Assembly: GCA_947585595.1 (NCBI GenBank)
Contig: CANPXB010000008.1
Location: 1 to 52,796, forward strand
Direction: 5' to 3'
DNA: 52,796 nt
Origin: an uncultured Bacilli bacterium
GTDB taxonomy: Bacteria; Bacillota_I; Bacilli_A; RF39; UBA660
The position numbers were made by a program, and so were the translations under genes. Below are positions 17,124 to 25,990 of the stretch, piece after piece; the stretch's first letter is position 1, and each line of letters begins with the position of its first letter. The notes under the pieces are model-generated. The model was not told the DNA's origin. It was given only the letters and a program-made list of their open reading frames with translations, and ran no database searches.

Positions 17124-17735
17124 ATGGTTAAAAAGTTTATTTTAAATGCAATCTTAATAAATGTTTGTATTTTATCATACATCATACTTTTAATTGGTCT
17201 TATAACTATTAAGTATTTATCTCCTTTATCTATCGTTTTAATAAGCATTGGTTACTTAATTGCTTTAATCTTTGCCATTTACTGTTATTTAAGTAAAAAA
17301 AGTCTTACATATAATATTGGTATAATCTTTACTATTATCTTAACTTTAATCTGTCTATCTAAAGTAGATAGTTTAAATAAGACATATTCATACTTAGAAA
17401 ATATCTATTCAAATAAGTATCAATATACTACATATGAAGTATATGTAAATAAGAAAAACCCAACTTATAATAATCTAAAAAAATTAACCGGTAAAAAAAT
17501 AGGTATGTTAAAGACTAATAACTATAATGTTAAAGAATATTTAAATAATATCTCTGATATAGAATATATTACTTATAATACTAGTGATGAACTAATAAGT
17601 GCTCTAAATAATTATGAAGTTCAATCAATAATTATAAGCAAGGAAGACTATAATAATATAACTAATCAAGATAGTACTAAAAGTAAACTGACTTCCATCT
17701 ATGAAAGTAAAATAAAAAAATTAAATAATTTCTAA
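17124..17735 (+). CDS. Three-TM protein with LCP-like sensor region but no LCP domain (copy 1)
   Basis: 203 residues with three membrane segments (about 7-29, 33-56 and 64-82), then ~110 extracytoplasmic residues. The outer part reads TYEVYVNKKNPTYNNLKKLT, then GKKIGMLK, and ends in a stretch where Asn/Leu pairs lead to QSIIISKED. In long LytR-CpsA-Psr (LCP) proteins a similar segment (V-V-K..I..L.GK.IG....) sits between the membrane helices and the LCP catalytic domain; here the protein stops before that domain. The SD is GAAGGGGAAT. It is followed 25 nt later by a related gene. Relation to LCP or to periplasmic-binding folds is inference; a free-standing sensor or a decayed copy are both possible. 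Confidence 0.6.
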   Translation: MVKKFILNAILINVCILSYIILLIGLITIKYLSPLSIVLISIGYLIALIFAIYCYLSKKSLTYNIGIIFTIILTLICLSKVDSLNKTYSYLENIYSNKYQYTTYEVYVNKKNPTYNNLKKLTGKKIGMLKTNNYNVKEYLNNISDIEYITYNTSDELISALNNYEVQSIIISKEDYNNITNQDSTKSKLTSIYESKIKKLNNF

Positions 17736-17760
17736 AAAAGAATAAAGAAAGGGGATCACT

Positions 17761-18486
17761 ATGCCAAAGCAAAGTAAAAAACCAGAATTAATTGATCGTA
17801 ATAAGGTTAAATATAACGTTGTTTTAAATAAAAATAACAAGCCCCTTAAAAAAACTAATAAAAAACTAACCTTTAAAGAAGCAATTACTATAATCTTTAA
17901 AACTCTAAAAAATAATATCCATATAATCTTTAATTCAGTCTTACTATTTATTTATTTAATCTTTTTATATGGCTTAATAATGACTAAAATATTTTCAACT
18001 ACCATTAATATTTATATTATCGCTATTGCTTTATTCTTCATTCTATTAGCTATATCATATAATAAATATTTAAGTGGTAAAGTATTTAGCATTATCCTAT
18101 CTTTAATTATGATAATTAGTATTCTTTATATGAATAATACTTATGGTTATATAAATCGTTTAAATACAAGTTATTATGAAACTAAAACATATTATATAGT
18201 TACTTTTGATAATAACACTAATAAAAGTATCTATAACATCAACAATAAAACTATTGGTTTACTTAAAAGTGATTCATCCACAAAAGGAATTATAAATAAT
18301 AAAATAGCTGGTGCTAACTACGTAATTTATGATAATGAAAATAACCTATATAGTGATTTCTATACAGAAAAAACCAGAGCTATTGTCTTAAATGAAAATG
18401 AATATATCTATTTACTAAATAATATTGAAAAAAACACTCATAAAATAAAAGTCTTAGATACTTTTACAACGAGCGCTAAAATCTAA
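17761..18486 (+). CDS. Three-TM protein with LCP-like sensor region but no LCP domain (copy 2)
   Basis: 241 residues. A basic, Lys/Asn-rich cytoplasmic N-terminus (~1-52) precedes three membrane segments (about 55-76, 79-101 and 107-125). The outer part repeats the plan of the previous gene: TKTYYIVTFDNN, then NNKTIGLLKSD (compare GKKIGMLKTN), then a Tyr/Asn-rich section leading to TRAIVLNENEY. The two genes are therefore distant paralogues in one operon. It ends in KVLDTFTTSAKI, with nothing resembling an LCP active site (no conserved Arg/Asp block). The start ATG follows AAAGGGGATCACT. Sensor-only role or decay: undecided. Confidence 0.6.
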   Translation: MPKQSKKPELIDRNKVKYNVVLNKNNKPLKKTNKKLTFKEAITIIFKTLKNNIHIIFNSVLLFIYLIFLYGLIMTKIFSTTINIYIIAIALFFILLAISYNKYLSGKVFSIILSLIMIISILYMNNTYGYINRLNTSYYETKTYYIVTFDNNTNKSIYNINNKTIGLLKSDSSTKGIINNKIAGANYVIYDNENNLYSDFYTEKTRAIVLNENEYIYLLNNIEKNTHKIKVLDTFTTSAKI

Positions 18487-18548
18487 TATTAAAAATTAAT
18501 TTATTAAAAATAAGATATCTGTTATAATATAATAAGTAGGTGATTAAG

Positions 18549-19130
18549 ATGAAATTGAAAAGAATCATTGCTTATATATTTGACATATTCTTAGTATCAA
18601 TTATCTCTTCATTAGCATTTTCTTTATTTACTTCTAGTGAAAAGTTAAATGAATACGAAGATTTATATAATGAAAGTGCTGAAGTTTTATTTAACGTTGG
18701 TTCAGGTGAAGTAAGTGAAGATACTTTAATTGATCTTACATATCGTATGCAATTAGCAACTAAATCATCCCAAATTATTAATATCGGTTTATTAATAATC
18801 TATTTTGGTGTCTTTGGATATTTAAAAAAAGGCCAAACACTTGGTAAAAAGATAATGAAGATTAAAGTAGCTCCAGTTGGTAACAAAAAAGAACTTAATC
18901 CATCACTTTATATGTTAAGATCAGTCCTAGTAACTAATTTAATCCCTAAATTAATCGCTTTAATTGCTTTACTAGTATGTTCTAAAAATACTTGGTATGA
19001 AATAACTAATATAACTTCTAATATTTCAAGTCTATTACTATTTATTATGGTCGGTTTCATGATCTTTAGAGATGATGAACGTGGCTTACATGACTTAATA
19101 TGTCAAACAAAAGTAATAAGTACTAAATAA
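18549..19130 (+). CDS. RDD family membrane protein
   Basis: 193 residues from the ATG at 18549, which has AGGTGATTAAG in front. RDD proteins are small integral membrane proteins of mostly unknown role; some affect Na+/H+ exchange. The family landmarks are seen: the N-terminal KRIIAYIFDIFLV (Arg and Asp of helix 1), the GQTLGKKIMKIKV motif after the second helix, and the closing DDERGLHDLICQTKVI. Three to four hydrophobic segments are present (~8-25, ~74-92, ~125-142 and ~155-172). TATAAT at 18523-18528 gives a possible promoter of its own. It sits between sensor-like membrane proteins and a large membrane protein. Confidence 0.8.
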   Translation: MKLKRIIAYIFDIFLVSIISSLAFSLFTSSEKLNEYEDLYNESAEVLFNVGSGEVSEDTLIDLTYRMQLATKSSQIINIGLLIIYFGVFGYLKKGQTLGKKIMKIKVAPVGNKKELNPSLYMLRSVLVTNLIPKLIALIALLVCSKNTWYEITNITSNISSLLLFIMVGFMIFRDDERGLHDLICQTKVISTK

Positions 19131-19154
19131 GAAACTAAAGTGGAGTAATTAATT

Positions 19155-20486
19155 ATGAAAAAGAATAAAAAGATTAATTTAAAATTTGTTGCTAATTACG
19201 AAAACAAAATCAAAGAATATCGTAAAGAGTATTATAAAAATATTATTAATTCAACATCGCCTCATGATAATAAACCTTACTATATCATCTTAAATGTTGT
19301 TCCTTTCTTATTAGCAATTATTATCATCTTAATTGGTCGTTTTAATATCTATAGTGAAGTTGCATCTCTAGTACTTTTTATTATCGTTAATATTATTATT
19401 AAAATAATCTTTAAAACGACATCTTTAGATACAACTAATAAATACTTAAGAGAAATTATGAAATGTGGTTATTATTCAATAGATGACTATGAAGAAAAAC
19501 TAAAAGAATATGTAACCGGTCCGAATGGCTATTACAATCAATTATTACAAGATATTATGACTAAATATAATATATCGGAAAATACTCGTCAAATACCTGG
19601 TCTTCATGGCGAAATATATTATATATGGACGAATGGTAATCAAGATACTTTATTATTACTTAATTGTAAATGTAATGATAAACCCGAAATTATCTCAATT
19701 AGATTTGTTAATATTAGATACTTTAGAGTCGATAATTTTAAAAAAGAGATCGTTTTAAAAACTGATTTAGATGAATATTACTTTAAAATAGATGCTTTAG
19801 ATACCTTAAATGAATATATTAAAGAAAAAAGATTTGAAAATATTAATGCATATCAACCTGAAGACCATATTAATGATTTTGAATTATATATGCATAAAAT
19901 TAAAGCTGATATAATAAATAAAGCCCAAAAAGAAAAAGATGAAGCAAGTAGCTACTTAGTTCAAATAATCATCTATTTTATTGGTAATGTCTTAGTAATT
20001 GGAACTAAACTATTTATTAAAGAACATATAGCTTTATTAAACTTTGTTAATCTAGTTTTATTTATTATGTTATGTGTAAATATTAAAAAACTAATATTTT
20101 CTAAAACTGGTGTTGTATTAAGTGAAGATGATTACATAAGAATTCTTAATACTGATGAAAAATGTGTTCAAAGATTTAATGAACTTAAATATGCCTTAGG
20201 CATTAAAGATGATTATGATCGAGTATATTCAAACGAAGGAGCTTGTTACTTAACATGGGTAGCAAATGGTTATTTTCATTTATTCTTAAACTTAATATAC
20301 TTTAATGTCGTCTATATGGCTATTAAGACTTCAGATGTCTTATATTACGTTAAAAAAGGTTCAGAATGCGAAATAAAACTTAAAGATAAAGTTCTTACAT
20401 TTAATAAAGATGCTGAAGCCGTATTCAGTAAAATATTGCCAAATAAAGATTATAATTGGATAAAAGGATTTAAAAATAAACAATAA
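19155..20486 (+). CDS. Hypothetical multi-pass membrane protein, 443 aa
   Basis: I do not recognise this protein. Four hydrophobic segments occur as two pairs: ~50-64 and ~70-90, then ~270-287 and ~292-310. Between the pairs is a soluble domain of ~180 residues with alternating strands (PEIISIRFVNIRYFRVDN). After the second pair comes a cytoplasmic-looking domain ending in KDYNWIKGFKNKQ. The repeated plan (two helices plus soluble domain, twice) hints at an internal duplication: both halves have a short section after the helix pair beginning with D(D/E)Y (IDDYEEKLKEYV and SEDDYIRILNTD). It lies 24 nt after the RDD gene stop and is read in the same direction. Confidence 0.7.
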   Translation: MKKNKKINLKFVANYENKIKEYRKEYYKNIINSTSPHDNKPYYIILNVVPFLLAIIIILIGRFNIYSEVASLVLFIIVNIIIKIIFKTTSLDTTNKYLREIMKCGYYSIDDYEEKLKEYVTGPNGYYNQLLQDIMTKYNISENTRQIPGLHGEIYYIWTNGNQDTLLLLNCKCNDKPEIISIRFVNIRYFRVDNFKKEIVLKTDLDEYYFKIDALDTLNEYIKEKRFENINAYQPEDHINDFELYMHKIKADIINKAQKEKDEASSYLVQIIIYFIGNVLVIGTKLFIKEHIALLNFVNLVLFIMLCVNIKKLIFSKTGVVLSEDDYIRILNTDEKCVQRFNELKYALGIKDDYDRVYSNEGACYLTWVANGYFHLFLNLIYFNVVYMAIKTSDVLYYVKKGSECEIKLKDKVLTFNKDAEAVFSKILPNKDYNWIKGFKNKQ

Positions 20487-20518
20487 TTATGGTATAATAA
20501 AAAAAGGAAGTGGGTAAA

Positions 20519-22024
20519 ATGAGCGAAACTACAGATAGAAAACCAATAATGGTTAAAGGTAAAGACCTAAACAAAACACTATTAGACATAATTACTAATC
20601 GTCGAAATGGTATATTAAATGATGGAAGTAAAGCTGTTAAAGCTGCCGCTGATGCCGATGTTGAAAAATTAGCAGAAGATGTCTATATTCAAAAATCAGA
20701 TAAAGATGAATATAATTGTTTAAATGAATTAGAAAATATCTTCTTAAAATTTGGTACTAAGGACGATAGTGAAAAAGATTTATGTGACGCACACGATTTA
20801 TATGAAATTCCTGGTGTTAAAGTAACAATTGATGGACATGAAAAAGAACTAGCAATCTGCGTTCATAAAGATAAAATTAAACAATTAGCGCAAAGAGCTA
20901 AAGACTATGAAAAAGTATTTGGTCGTTCTTTAGGTTTAAAATTTCCAAATCAAATATATCAATTTAGATTTGATGAAAATATTCCTGATGAGAAATATGC
21001 ACCAATGCGTCCAAAATATGCTGATGAATCTGAAGAACAATATGAACAGGCAACAAGGGTATATTATAAATTACAAGGTGTTAATCCAGTACCAACAGAA
21101 GATGGTGTCTATCGTAAACCATTCCCACATGAACTAATAGATTATAAAGGTGATAAACCAGTTCGTAAAACAGAAAATCAATCAGAATATTACGAACGTC
21201 GTTATAAAGCATTGCATACTAAAAAAACAACTCCACCAAAAGCTGAAACCGGTAAAAAACATCGTGTAACAGCATCTGAAGTATATGACTACAAAAAAGC
21301 TGGTATATGGGAGAATATTAAAACATTCTTTGGCGGAGCTAAAAGTAAATTAAAAACAGAAGAACCACGTCGTATTATCAAATACGTAACTATTACCGGT
21401 GCTGCTGTTGGAGTTGGTTTATATGCTGGCCTTAGTACAGGTATTCTACCAGCCTTAATCCCAACAGCTGTCGGATTAGGACTTTTCGCCTATATCAGAC
21501 ATCGTATCAAAAAGAAAAGAAAAGATGACGATGAGGAAGAAAAAGAAAAACCACGTGAACCAAAACCAACTGGTGAAGGTGGAGATAAACCAAAACCAGA
21601 AACTCCAAAACCTGGTGCACCTAAACCAAGTGATCCAGGTAAAACTAAACCAGCAGGAACACCAGGAGGTGACTCTGGAACTCCAGTTCCTCCAACACCA
21701 CCAAAACCTGATGATCCTAAACCAACCAGACCAGAACCTCATATGGTTACCTTAGGAGAAGGATTAGATGAAAACCTAGCATCTTTAAAAGATAATCATA
21801 ATCAAATAAGAAATTATGATAATCAAATAATTCTAATAAAAGATCAACTTGATCATCTAAGTCCAAGTGCTCCAGATTACGAATCACAAAAAGCTGCATT
21901 AGAAGCTAGATTATCACAAATGCGTAACCTACAAAAACAAGCTTTAGCAAACTTAAGAGAAGATGTTATAGCTATAATGAATAGTTACCATTTAAGTCCT
22001 GAAGAAGGAGGACCAAAACTATGA
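20519..22024 (+). CDS. Hypothetical protein with two TM segments, Pro/Lys-rich linker and coiled coil
   Basis: 501 residues from the ATG at 20519, which has GGAAGTGGG in front. I do not recognise it. Residues ~1-280 form a charged soluble domain without signal peptide. Two hydrophobic stretches follow (~285-305 and ~307-325), with a basic stop (RHRIKKKRK), then a ~75-residue low-complexity segment of Pro, Lys, Gly and Thr (KPKPETPKPGAPKPSDPGK and similar). The C-terminus (~415-501) is helical and Gln/Leu-rich, a likely coiled coil. The Pro-rich part would be extended and could span a cell wall or tether the two domains. The next gene overlaps by ATGA, so the two products may work together. 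Confidence 0.7.
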   Translation: MSETTDRKPIMVKGKDLNKTLLDIITNRRNGILNDGSKAVKAAADADVEKLAEDVYIQKSDKDEYNCLNELENIFLKFGTKDDSEKDLCDAHDLYEIPGVKVTIDGHEKELAICVHKDKIKQLAQRAKDYEKVFGRSLGLKFPNQIYQFRFDENIPDEKYAPMRPKYADESEEQYEQATRVYYKLQGVNPVPTEDGVYRKPFPHELIDYKGDKPVRKTENQSEYYERRYKALHTKKTTPPKAETGKKHRVTASEVYDYKKAGIWENIKTFFGGAKSKLKTEEPRRIIKYVTITGAAVGVGLYAGLSTGILPALIPTAVGLGLFAYIRHRIKKKRKDDDEEEKEKPREPKPTGEGGDKPKPETPKPGAPKPSDPGKTKPAGTPGGDSGTPVPPTPPKPDDPKPTRPEPHMVTLGEGLDENLASLKDNHNQIRNYDNQIILIKDQLDHLSPSAPDYESQKAALEARLSQMRNLQKQALANLREDVIAIMNSYHLSPEEGGPKL

Positions 22025-22350
22025 TGCAAGAAAATAATGCTATTACCTTAGATAATGGTAAAAAATATTTATTACTTCATGATTTAGAAGAAATAAATGG
22101 AAAAAGATATTTCTATGCCATTGGTCTTAAAGAAGATGAATCATTAGATATGAATGATGCTATCTTCTTTGAAGTAACTAATGAAGATGGTGCTGAATAT
22201 GTCGAAAAAGTTGATCCAACAACAGATCTATATAAGACTTTAACAGCTATTGAATTTATCGATTCAAAAATAGATGAAGATCCTTCATATGAAAAAGCCT
22301 TAGAAGAATTCGTCACCACAATTGAAAGACAAGAAACAAGTAGCAACTAA
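22021..22350 (+). CDS. DUF1292-like small acidic protein
   Basis: 109 residues, strongly acidic. The pattern (TLDNGKKYLLLHDLEEINGKRYFYAIGLKED) fits DUF1292 proteins (YrzB-like), in which a short beta-rich domain reads as a modified 'G..Y.vl...e..gk.Y.' block. No signal peptide or membrane segment. Translation is coupled to the 501-residue gene: its ATG overlaps the TGA stop. A second ATG follows immediately (22024). DUF1292 proteins have no established function. The match is by eye and moderate. Confidence 0.65.
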   Translation: MMQENNAITLDNGKKYLLLHDLEEINGKRYFYAIGLKEDESLDMNDAIFFEVTNEDGAEYVEKVDPTTDLYKTLTAIEFIDSKIDEDPSYEKALEEFVTTIERQETSSN

Positions 22351-22362
22351 GCTACTTTTTTT
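22339..22362 (+). terminator. Rho-independent terminator
   Basis: AGTAGC pairs with GCTACT across AACTAA, which contains the stop codon, followed by T7. Confidence 0.85.
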
Positions 22363-22385
22363 GTATAATAAATTTGGTGATTGTT

Positions 22386-24572
22386 ATGCAAAAAACTGAA
22401 TTACTAATTCCTGCTGGAAACATGGAATGCTTAGTAGCTGCTATCCATAATGGCGCCGATGCCATCTATATTGGTGGTAAAAAGTTTGGGGCTCGTGCTT
22501 ATTCCAACAATTTTACTGATGAAGAACTAATTGAAGCTATTAAATTATGTCACTTATATGGTGTTAAATTATACGTAACAGTAAATACCATGATATATAA
22601 TGAAGAAATCGATGAAGTAATCCACTACTTAAATTTCCTATATAATCATCATATCGATGCTGTTATAATGCAAGATATTGGCTTAATCAATCTAACTCGA
22701 GAGTTAATTCCAGATTTAAACATCCATGTTTCAACTCAAGCTCATAATCATAATGAACCAGGAATAGACTATTATCATCAAATAGGGTGTACTAGAGTTG
22801 TCTTTGACCGTGAATCATCCTTAGAATCAATTAATAACATTAAAGTTAATATAGAAAAAGAAATCTTTGTCTATGGTGCTTTATGTGTCTGTTATTCTGG
22901 TAATTGTCTATTTAGTGCCTTAAATGGCCATCGAAGTGCTAATCGCGGTATGTGTGTTGGATCATGTCGTCTGCCATATAAATTAATTAAAAATAATCAA
23001 GAAATAGATAAAGGTTATTTACTAAGTACTAAAGATTTAAACACTTTACCAAATCTAAAAGAAATCTTAAGTTATCATATTGATTCCTTAAAGGTTGAAG
23101 GCCGTATGAAAAGTAAAGAATATGTTGCTGTAGTAACTAAAACTTTCCGTAAATTAATTGATAATTACTATCAAAATAAAACTTTAAATCTAACTAAAGA
23201 AGAAGAAATAAATCTTTTAAAAACATATAATCGTGAATTTACTAAAGGTTATTTATTTAATGCAACTAATATCATCAATAAGAAAACATCTAATCATCAA
23301 GGTATTCCAATTGGTCACGTTATTAAAGTAACTAAAGATCGTATATATATTAAATTAACTGAAGATATTGCTCAAGAAGATGCTATACGTCTTAAAAATA
23401 CTAATACAGGTATGTATTTAAATACTTTATATAATGAAAGAGGTCTTCTAGTAAGAGAAGTATTTAAAAACAATATCTGTCAAATAAATAATAAAGATCA
23501 TTTAAAAGAACAAGATTTATTAAATAGTGAAGTCTTAAAAACCATTGATTATAAATTAAATCAAGAACTAAATAACTATCAACTTAAAAGAATTCCAATT
23601 AATATCTCTTTTAAAGCCCATTTAAATAAGAATATAGAACTAATTATATCAGATAGCACTAATTCTCTTAAAATAGAAGGAAAATGTCCAGAAAAGGCTT
23701 TAAATGCCCCAATAACCAAAGATACTATTATAAAACAATTATCTAAACTAGGTAATACACCTTATATTTTAAATAATATAGATATTGATATAGATAATAA
23801 TATCTTTCTTAATATTAAAGATTTAAATGAAATAAGAAGAAAATCTACTGAAGAGTTAACTAACAAAAGAGAAAATAATACCATAAATAATCATCAAATA
23901 ACTCTAAAAGAATTTAATAAAGAAATATCTTCTAATCCTCAAATAAGTATTCTTACTAGAACAGAAGAACAACTACTTACTTGTTTAAATCATCATATCG
24001 ATATTATCTATACTACTGATGAAAACTTATATAATAAATATCATGATTATCCAAATCTATATTTAAGATTAAATCGTGTCTTAGAAACATTTAAAGATTA
24101 TCATAATGAAAGATTATTATGTACTGAATTAGGAGCTATCAATAAATATAAAGATACCAATACTATTAGAAGTGATTATTATTTAAACATCATTAATGAT
24201 TATAGTATTGAAACCCTAAGTAATTTAAATACTAAAAGTATAACTTTAAGTGTTGAAGCTAATCTAAATACTTTAAAAAATATTAGTAATAAGAATAGTA
24301 GTGAAATAATAATCTATGGTACTTTAGAAAACATGATTATCAAAAATAATATATTTAATATAAATAATGAGAAAACATATCTTAAAGATTATCAAAATAA
24401 TAAATATCCTATAACTTATGATGGATATACTCATATCTTTAATCATGAAAAAATAAATTATCTAAATAACTTAAATGAATTAAAAGGATTTGGTACTTAT
24501 CGAATAGAATTATTTGATGAATCTAAAGAAGAATTAGAAACTCTTATTAATAAATTAAAAGATATGTTATAA
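22386..24572 (+). CDS. U32 family protein (RlhA/TrhP-like RNA hydroxylation), long form
   Basis: 728 residues from the ATG at 22386, after GGTGATTGTT; the earlier TTG/GTG codons are less likely. The N-terminal half is a U32 barrel: ELLIPAGNMECLVAAIHNGADAIYIGG, then VNTMIYNEE, VSTQAHNHN and the Cys cluster CVCYSGNC...GMCVGSCRLP (~167-196), probable iron-sulfur ligands. E. coli RlhA (hydroxycytidine 2501 of 23S rRNA) and TrhP (5-hydroxyuridine in tRNA) belong to this family, which was once annotated as collagenase. The C-terminal half (~320-728) is longer than in TrhP and fits the RlhA-type extension (DUF3656), though much of it is Asn/Lys/Ile-rich and diverged. Role: RNA hydroxylation using prephenate, by family inference. 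Confidence 0.85.
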   Translation: MQKTELLIPAGNMECLVAAIHNGADAIYIGGKKFGARAYSNNFTDEELIEAIKLCHLYGVKLYVTVNTMIYNEEIDEVIHYLNFLYNHHIDAVIMQDIGLINLTRELIPDLNIHVSTQAHNHNEPGIDYYHQIGCTRVVFDRESSLESINNIKVNIEKEIFVYGALCVCYSGNCLFSALNGHRSANRGMCVGSCRLPYKLIKNNQEIDKGYLLSTKDLNTLPNLKEILSYHIDSLKVEGRMKSKEYVAVVTKTFRKLIDNYYQNKTLNLTKEEEINLLKTYNREFTKGYLFNATNIINKKTSNHQGIPIGHVIKVTKDRIYIKLTEDIAQEDAIRLKNTNTGMYLNTLYNERGLLVREVFKNNICQINNKDHLKEQDLLNSEVLKTIDYKLNQELNNYQLKRIPINISFKAHLNKNIELIISDSTNSLKIEGKCPEKALNAPITKDTIIKQLSKLGNTPYILNNIDIDIDNNIFLNIKDLNEIRRKSTEELTNKRENNTINNHQITLKEFNKEISSNPQISILTRTEEQLLTCLNHHIDIIYTTDENLYNKYHDYPNLYLRLNRVLETFKDYHNERLLCTELGAINKYKDTNTIRSDYYLNIINDYSIETLSNLNTKSITLSVEANLNTLKNISNKNSSEIIIYGTLENMIIKNNIFNINNEKTYLKDYQNNKYPITYDGYTHIFNHEKINYLNNLNELKGFGTYRIELFDESKEELETLINKLKDML

Positions 24573-24594
24573 TGAATATAGTAGGTGATTATAT

Positions 24595-25218
24595 ATGGTC
24601 GACTTATCTGTATGTCGCACTAAAGATTTAGATGATATATTCTATGCGACAAAAGAATCTCAAGGTTATAATAATGCTATTTTAGCTATCAAATATGTCC
24701 TATTTGATGACGATACAGTCTTTGAAGAAGGAACTAAACCTGAAGGTAATAAATATTCCTATATTTCTAACATTAATAATGCTCGTAAAAAAGCTATGAT
24801 TCTTCAAAAAGATGATCTAGCTCATATCTTAATTAAATATTGTATGGCCTCATTTGGATTACGTCGTAAAGATTTTACCATAACCGATGAAGAATTCTTA
24901 GTTAACCAAAAACGTTTAAATCGTCTTGAATTAAGTGCTTATGAAATGATTGAGCAAGTAGCATATGCCGCAATGGGTGAAGTATATAATGCCTATGACT
25001 TCTTATTCACTAATCGTAAATTACTCTTAGAAGTCGTCGAATACATGTTAGAAGAACGTTACATTACAGACTTAAAAGAAAGCCTTGACAATTTTAATGG
25101 TATCATTGATAATAACGACATAAGTTCAGAAGTTAGATATGCATTTTATGATGCTTATAATAATTTAGATGATAACTTCGCTGAAATAAAAAGAAATAAT
25201 AAAGATTATATTAAGTAA
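24595..25218 (+). CDS. Hypothetical helical protein, 207 aa
   Basis: I do not recognise this protein. It is soluble, acidic and nearly all helical, with no signal peptide. Residues ~95-150 (FTITDEEFLVNQKRLNRLEL onward) are the most regular helices. The start ATG has AGGTGATTATAT before it and lies 22 nt after the U32 gene stop; mscL follows 10 nt after its own stop. The three genes U32-24595-mscL thus look like one transcript ending at the bidirectional terminator at 25704. Confidence 0.7.
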   Translation: MVDLSVCRTKDLDDIFYATKESQGYNNAILAIKYVLFDDDTVFEEGTKPEGNKYSYISNINNARKKAMILQKDDLAHILIKYCMASFGLRRKDFTITDEEFLVNQKRLNRLELSAYEMIEQVAYAAMGEVYNAYDFLFTNRKLLLEVVEYMLEERYITDLKESLDNFNGIIDNNDISSEVRYAFYDAYNNLDDNFAEIKRNNKDYIK

Positions 25219-25228
25219 GGTGTGTAGT

Positions 25229-25708
25229 ATGAGTAAAAAAGACAAAAAACAAACAAAAAAGAATCATGATCTTCAAGAAGAACTAAGTAATATTAAAAAC
25301 AAAAGTACTGGTTTTATTTCTGAATTTAAAACCTTTATAGCTCGTGGTAATGTTATGGATTTAGCAGTTGGTGTTATAATCGGTGGTGCTTTTTCAAATA
25401 TCGTTACTAGTTTAACTAATAATATTTTAATGCCAATAGTTGGTGTTGTAGTTGGTGGTTTTAATTTCACTGAACTAGCTTTAACAATTAAAGTATGGGG
25501 TAGAGAAGTAGTTTTAAATTACGGAACCTTTATTCAAAATACTGTAGATTTCCTATTAACTGCTCTTTGTATCTTTATCATTATTAAATTAATTAATCGT
25601 CTATTTAATAAGAAAGAAGAAGAAAAAGAAGAAGTTAAAGAAGTAGTTAAAAGTGATGAAGTTGTCTTATTAGAAGAAATAAGAGATTTATTAAAGAAAC
25701 AAAAATAA
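25229..25708 (+). CDS. mscL: Large-conductance mechanosensitive channel MscL
   Basis: 159 residues from the ATG at 25229; the GTG at 25220 lies upstream of the same ribosome site. MscL forms a pentameric pore that opens on membrane tension and releases solutes on hypo-osmotic shock. Seen: an N-terminal amphipathic/charged section, FKTFIARGNVMDLAVGVIIGGAF (first pore helix), the VNSL-like NNILMPIVG, a periplasmic loop, and NTVDFLLTALCIFIIIKLINRL (second helix). The C-terminal helical bundle EEEEKEEVKEVV...LLEEIRDLLKKQ is typical. The N-terminus carries ~30 extra charged residues (KKDKKQTKKNHDLQEELSNI) compared with E. coli MscL (136 aa). Confidence 0.96.
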   Translation: MSKKDKKQTKKNHDLQEELSNIKNKSTGFISEFKTFIARGNVMDLAVGVIIGGAFSNIVTSLTNNILMPIVGVVVGGFNFTELALTIKVWGREVVLNYGTFIQNTVDFLLTALCIFIIIKLINRLFNKKEEEKEEVKEVVKSDEVVLLEEIRDLLKKQK

Positions 25709-25735
25709 TGATGAGCAATTCATCATTATTTTTTT
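25704..25735. terminator. Bidirectional terminator between mscL and the 25916 gene
   Basis: A 10-bp perfect stem, AATAATGATG / CATCATTATT, with a 7-nt loop. T6 follows on the plus strand and A-rich sequence precedes it for the minus strand. Confidence 0.85.
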
Positions 25736-25916
25736 AGATTAAATAAACTAATAAACCTGCGATAACTCCAAGAATCATTATAATTGCCATTAACCAAGCA
25801 GCAATTTGCATAATTATTCTATTTCTTTGAGCTGTCGTCATTTTTTTCTTTTTCGTAGGCTTAGTAACTTTTTTTTCTTCTTTAGTTTCTACTTCCTTCT
25901 TTTTATCCTTACTCAT
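25734..25916 (-). CDS. Small single-pass membrane protein, 60 aa
   Basis: The start chosen is the ATG at 25916, with GAGGTGAATACA in front; a GTG three codons earlier is less likely. The first ~33 residues are almost entirely Lys, Glu and Thr (KKKEVETKEEKKVTKPTKKKK), followed by one hydrophobic segment (~38-59) ending at the C-terminus. This is the look of short DUF4044-type Firmicutes membrane proteins of unknown role. It has its own promoter region and is convergent with mscL. Confidence 0.75.
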   Translation of the reverse strand: MSKDKKKEVETKEEKKVTKPTKKKKMTTAQRNRIIMQIAAWLMAIIMILGVIAGLLVYLI

Positions 25917-25990
25917 TGTATTCACCTCAAAACTATATATAATTTAACATATTTTAATCTTTAAGTAAATATTATTTAATAGGTGAGAAT

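Noticed and set aside
21476-21755. Long open frames on both strands opposite the Pro/Lys-rich segment, giving Trp/Phe-rich and Asn/Gln-rich peptides
   Set aside because: They are produced by the biased CCA/AAA codons of the real gene and have no ribosome site or family match.
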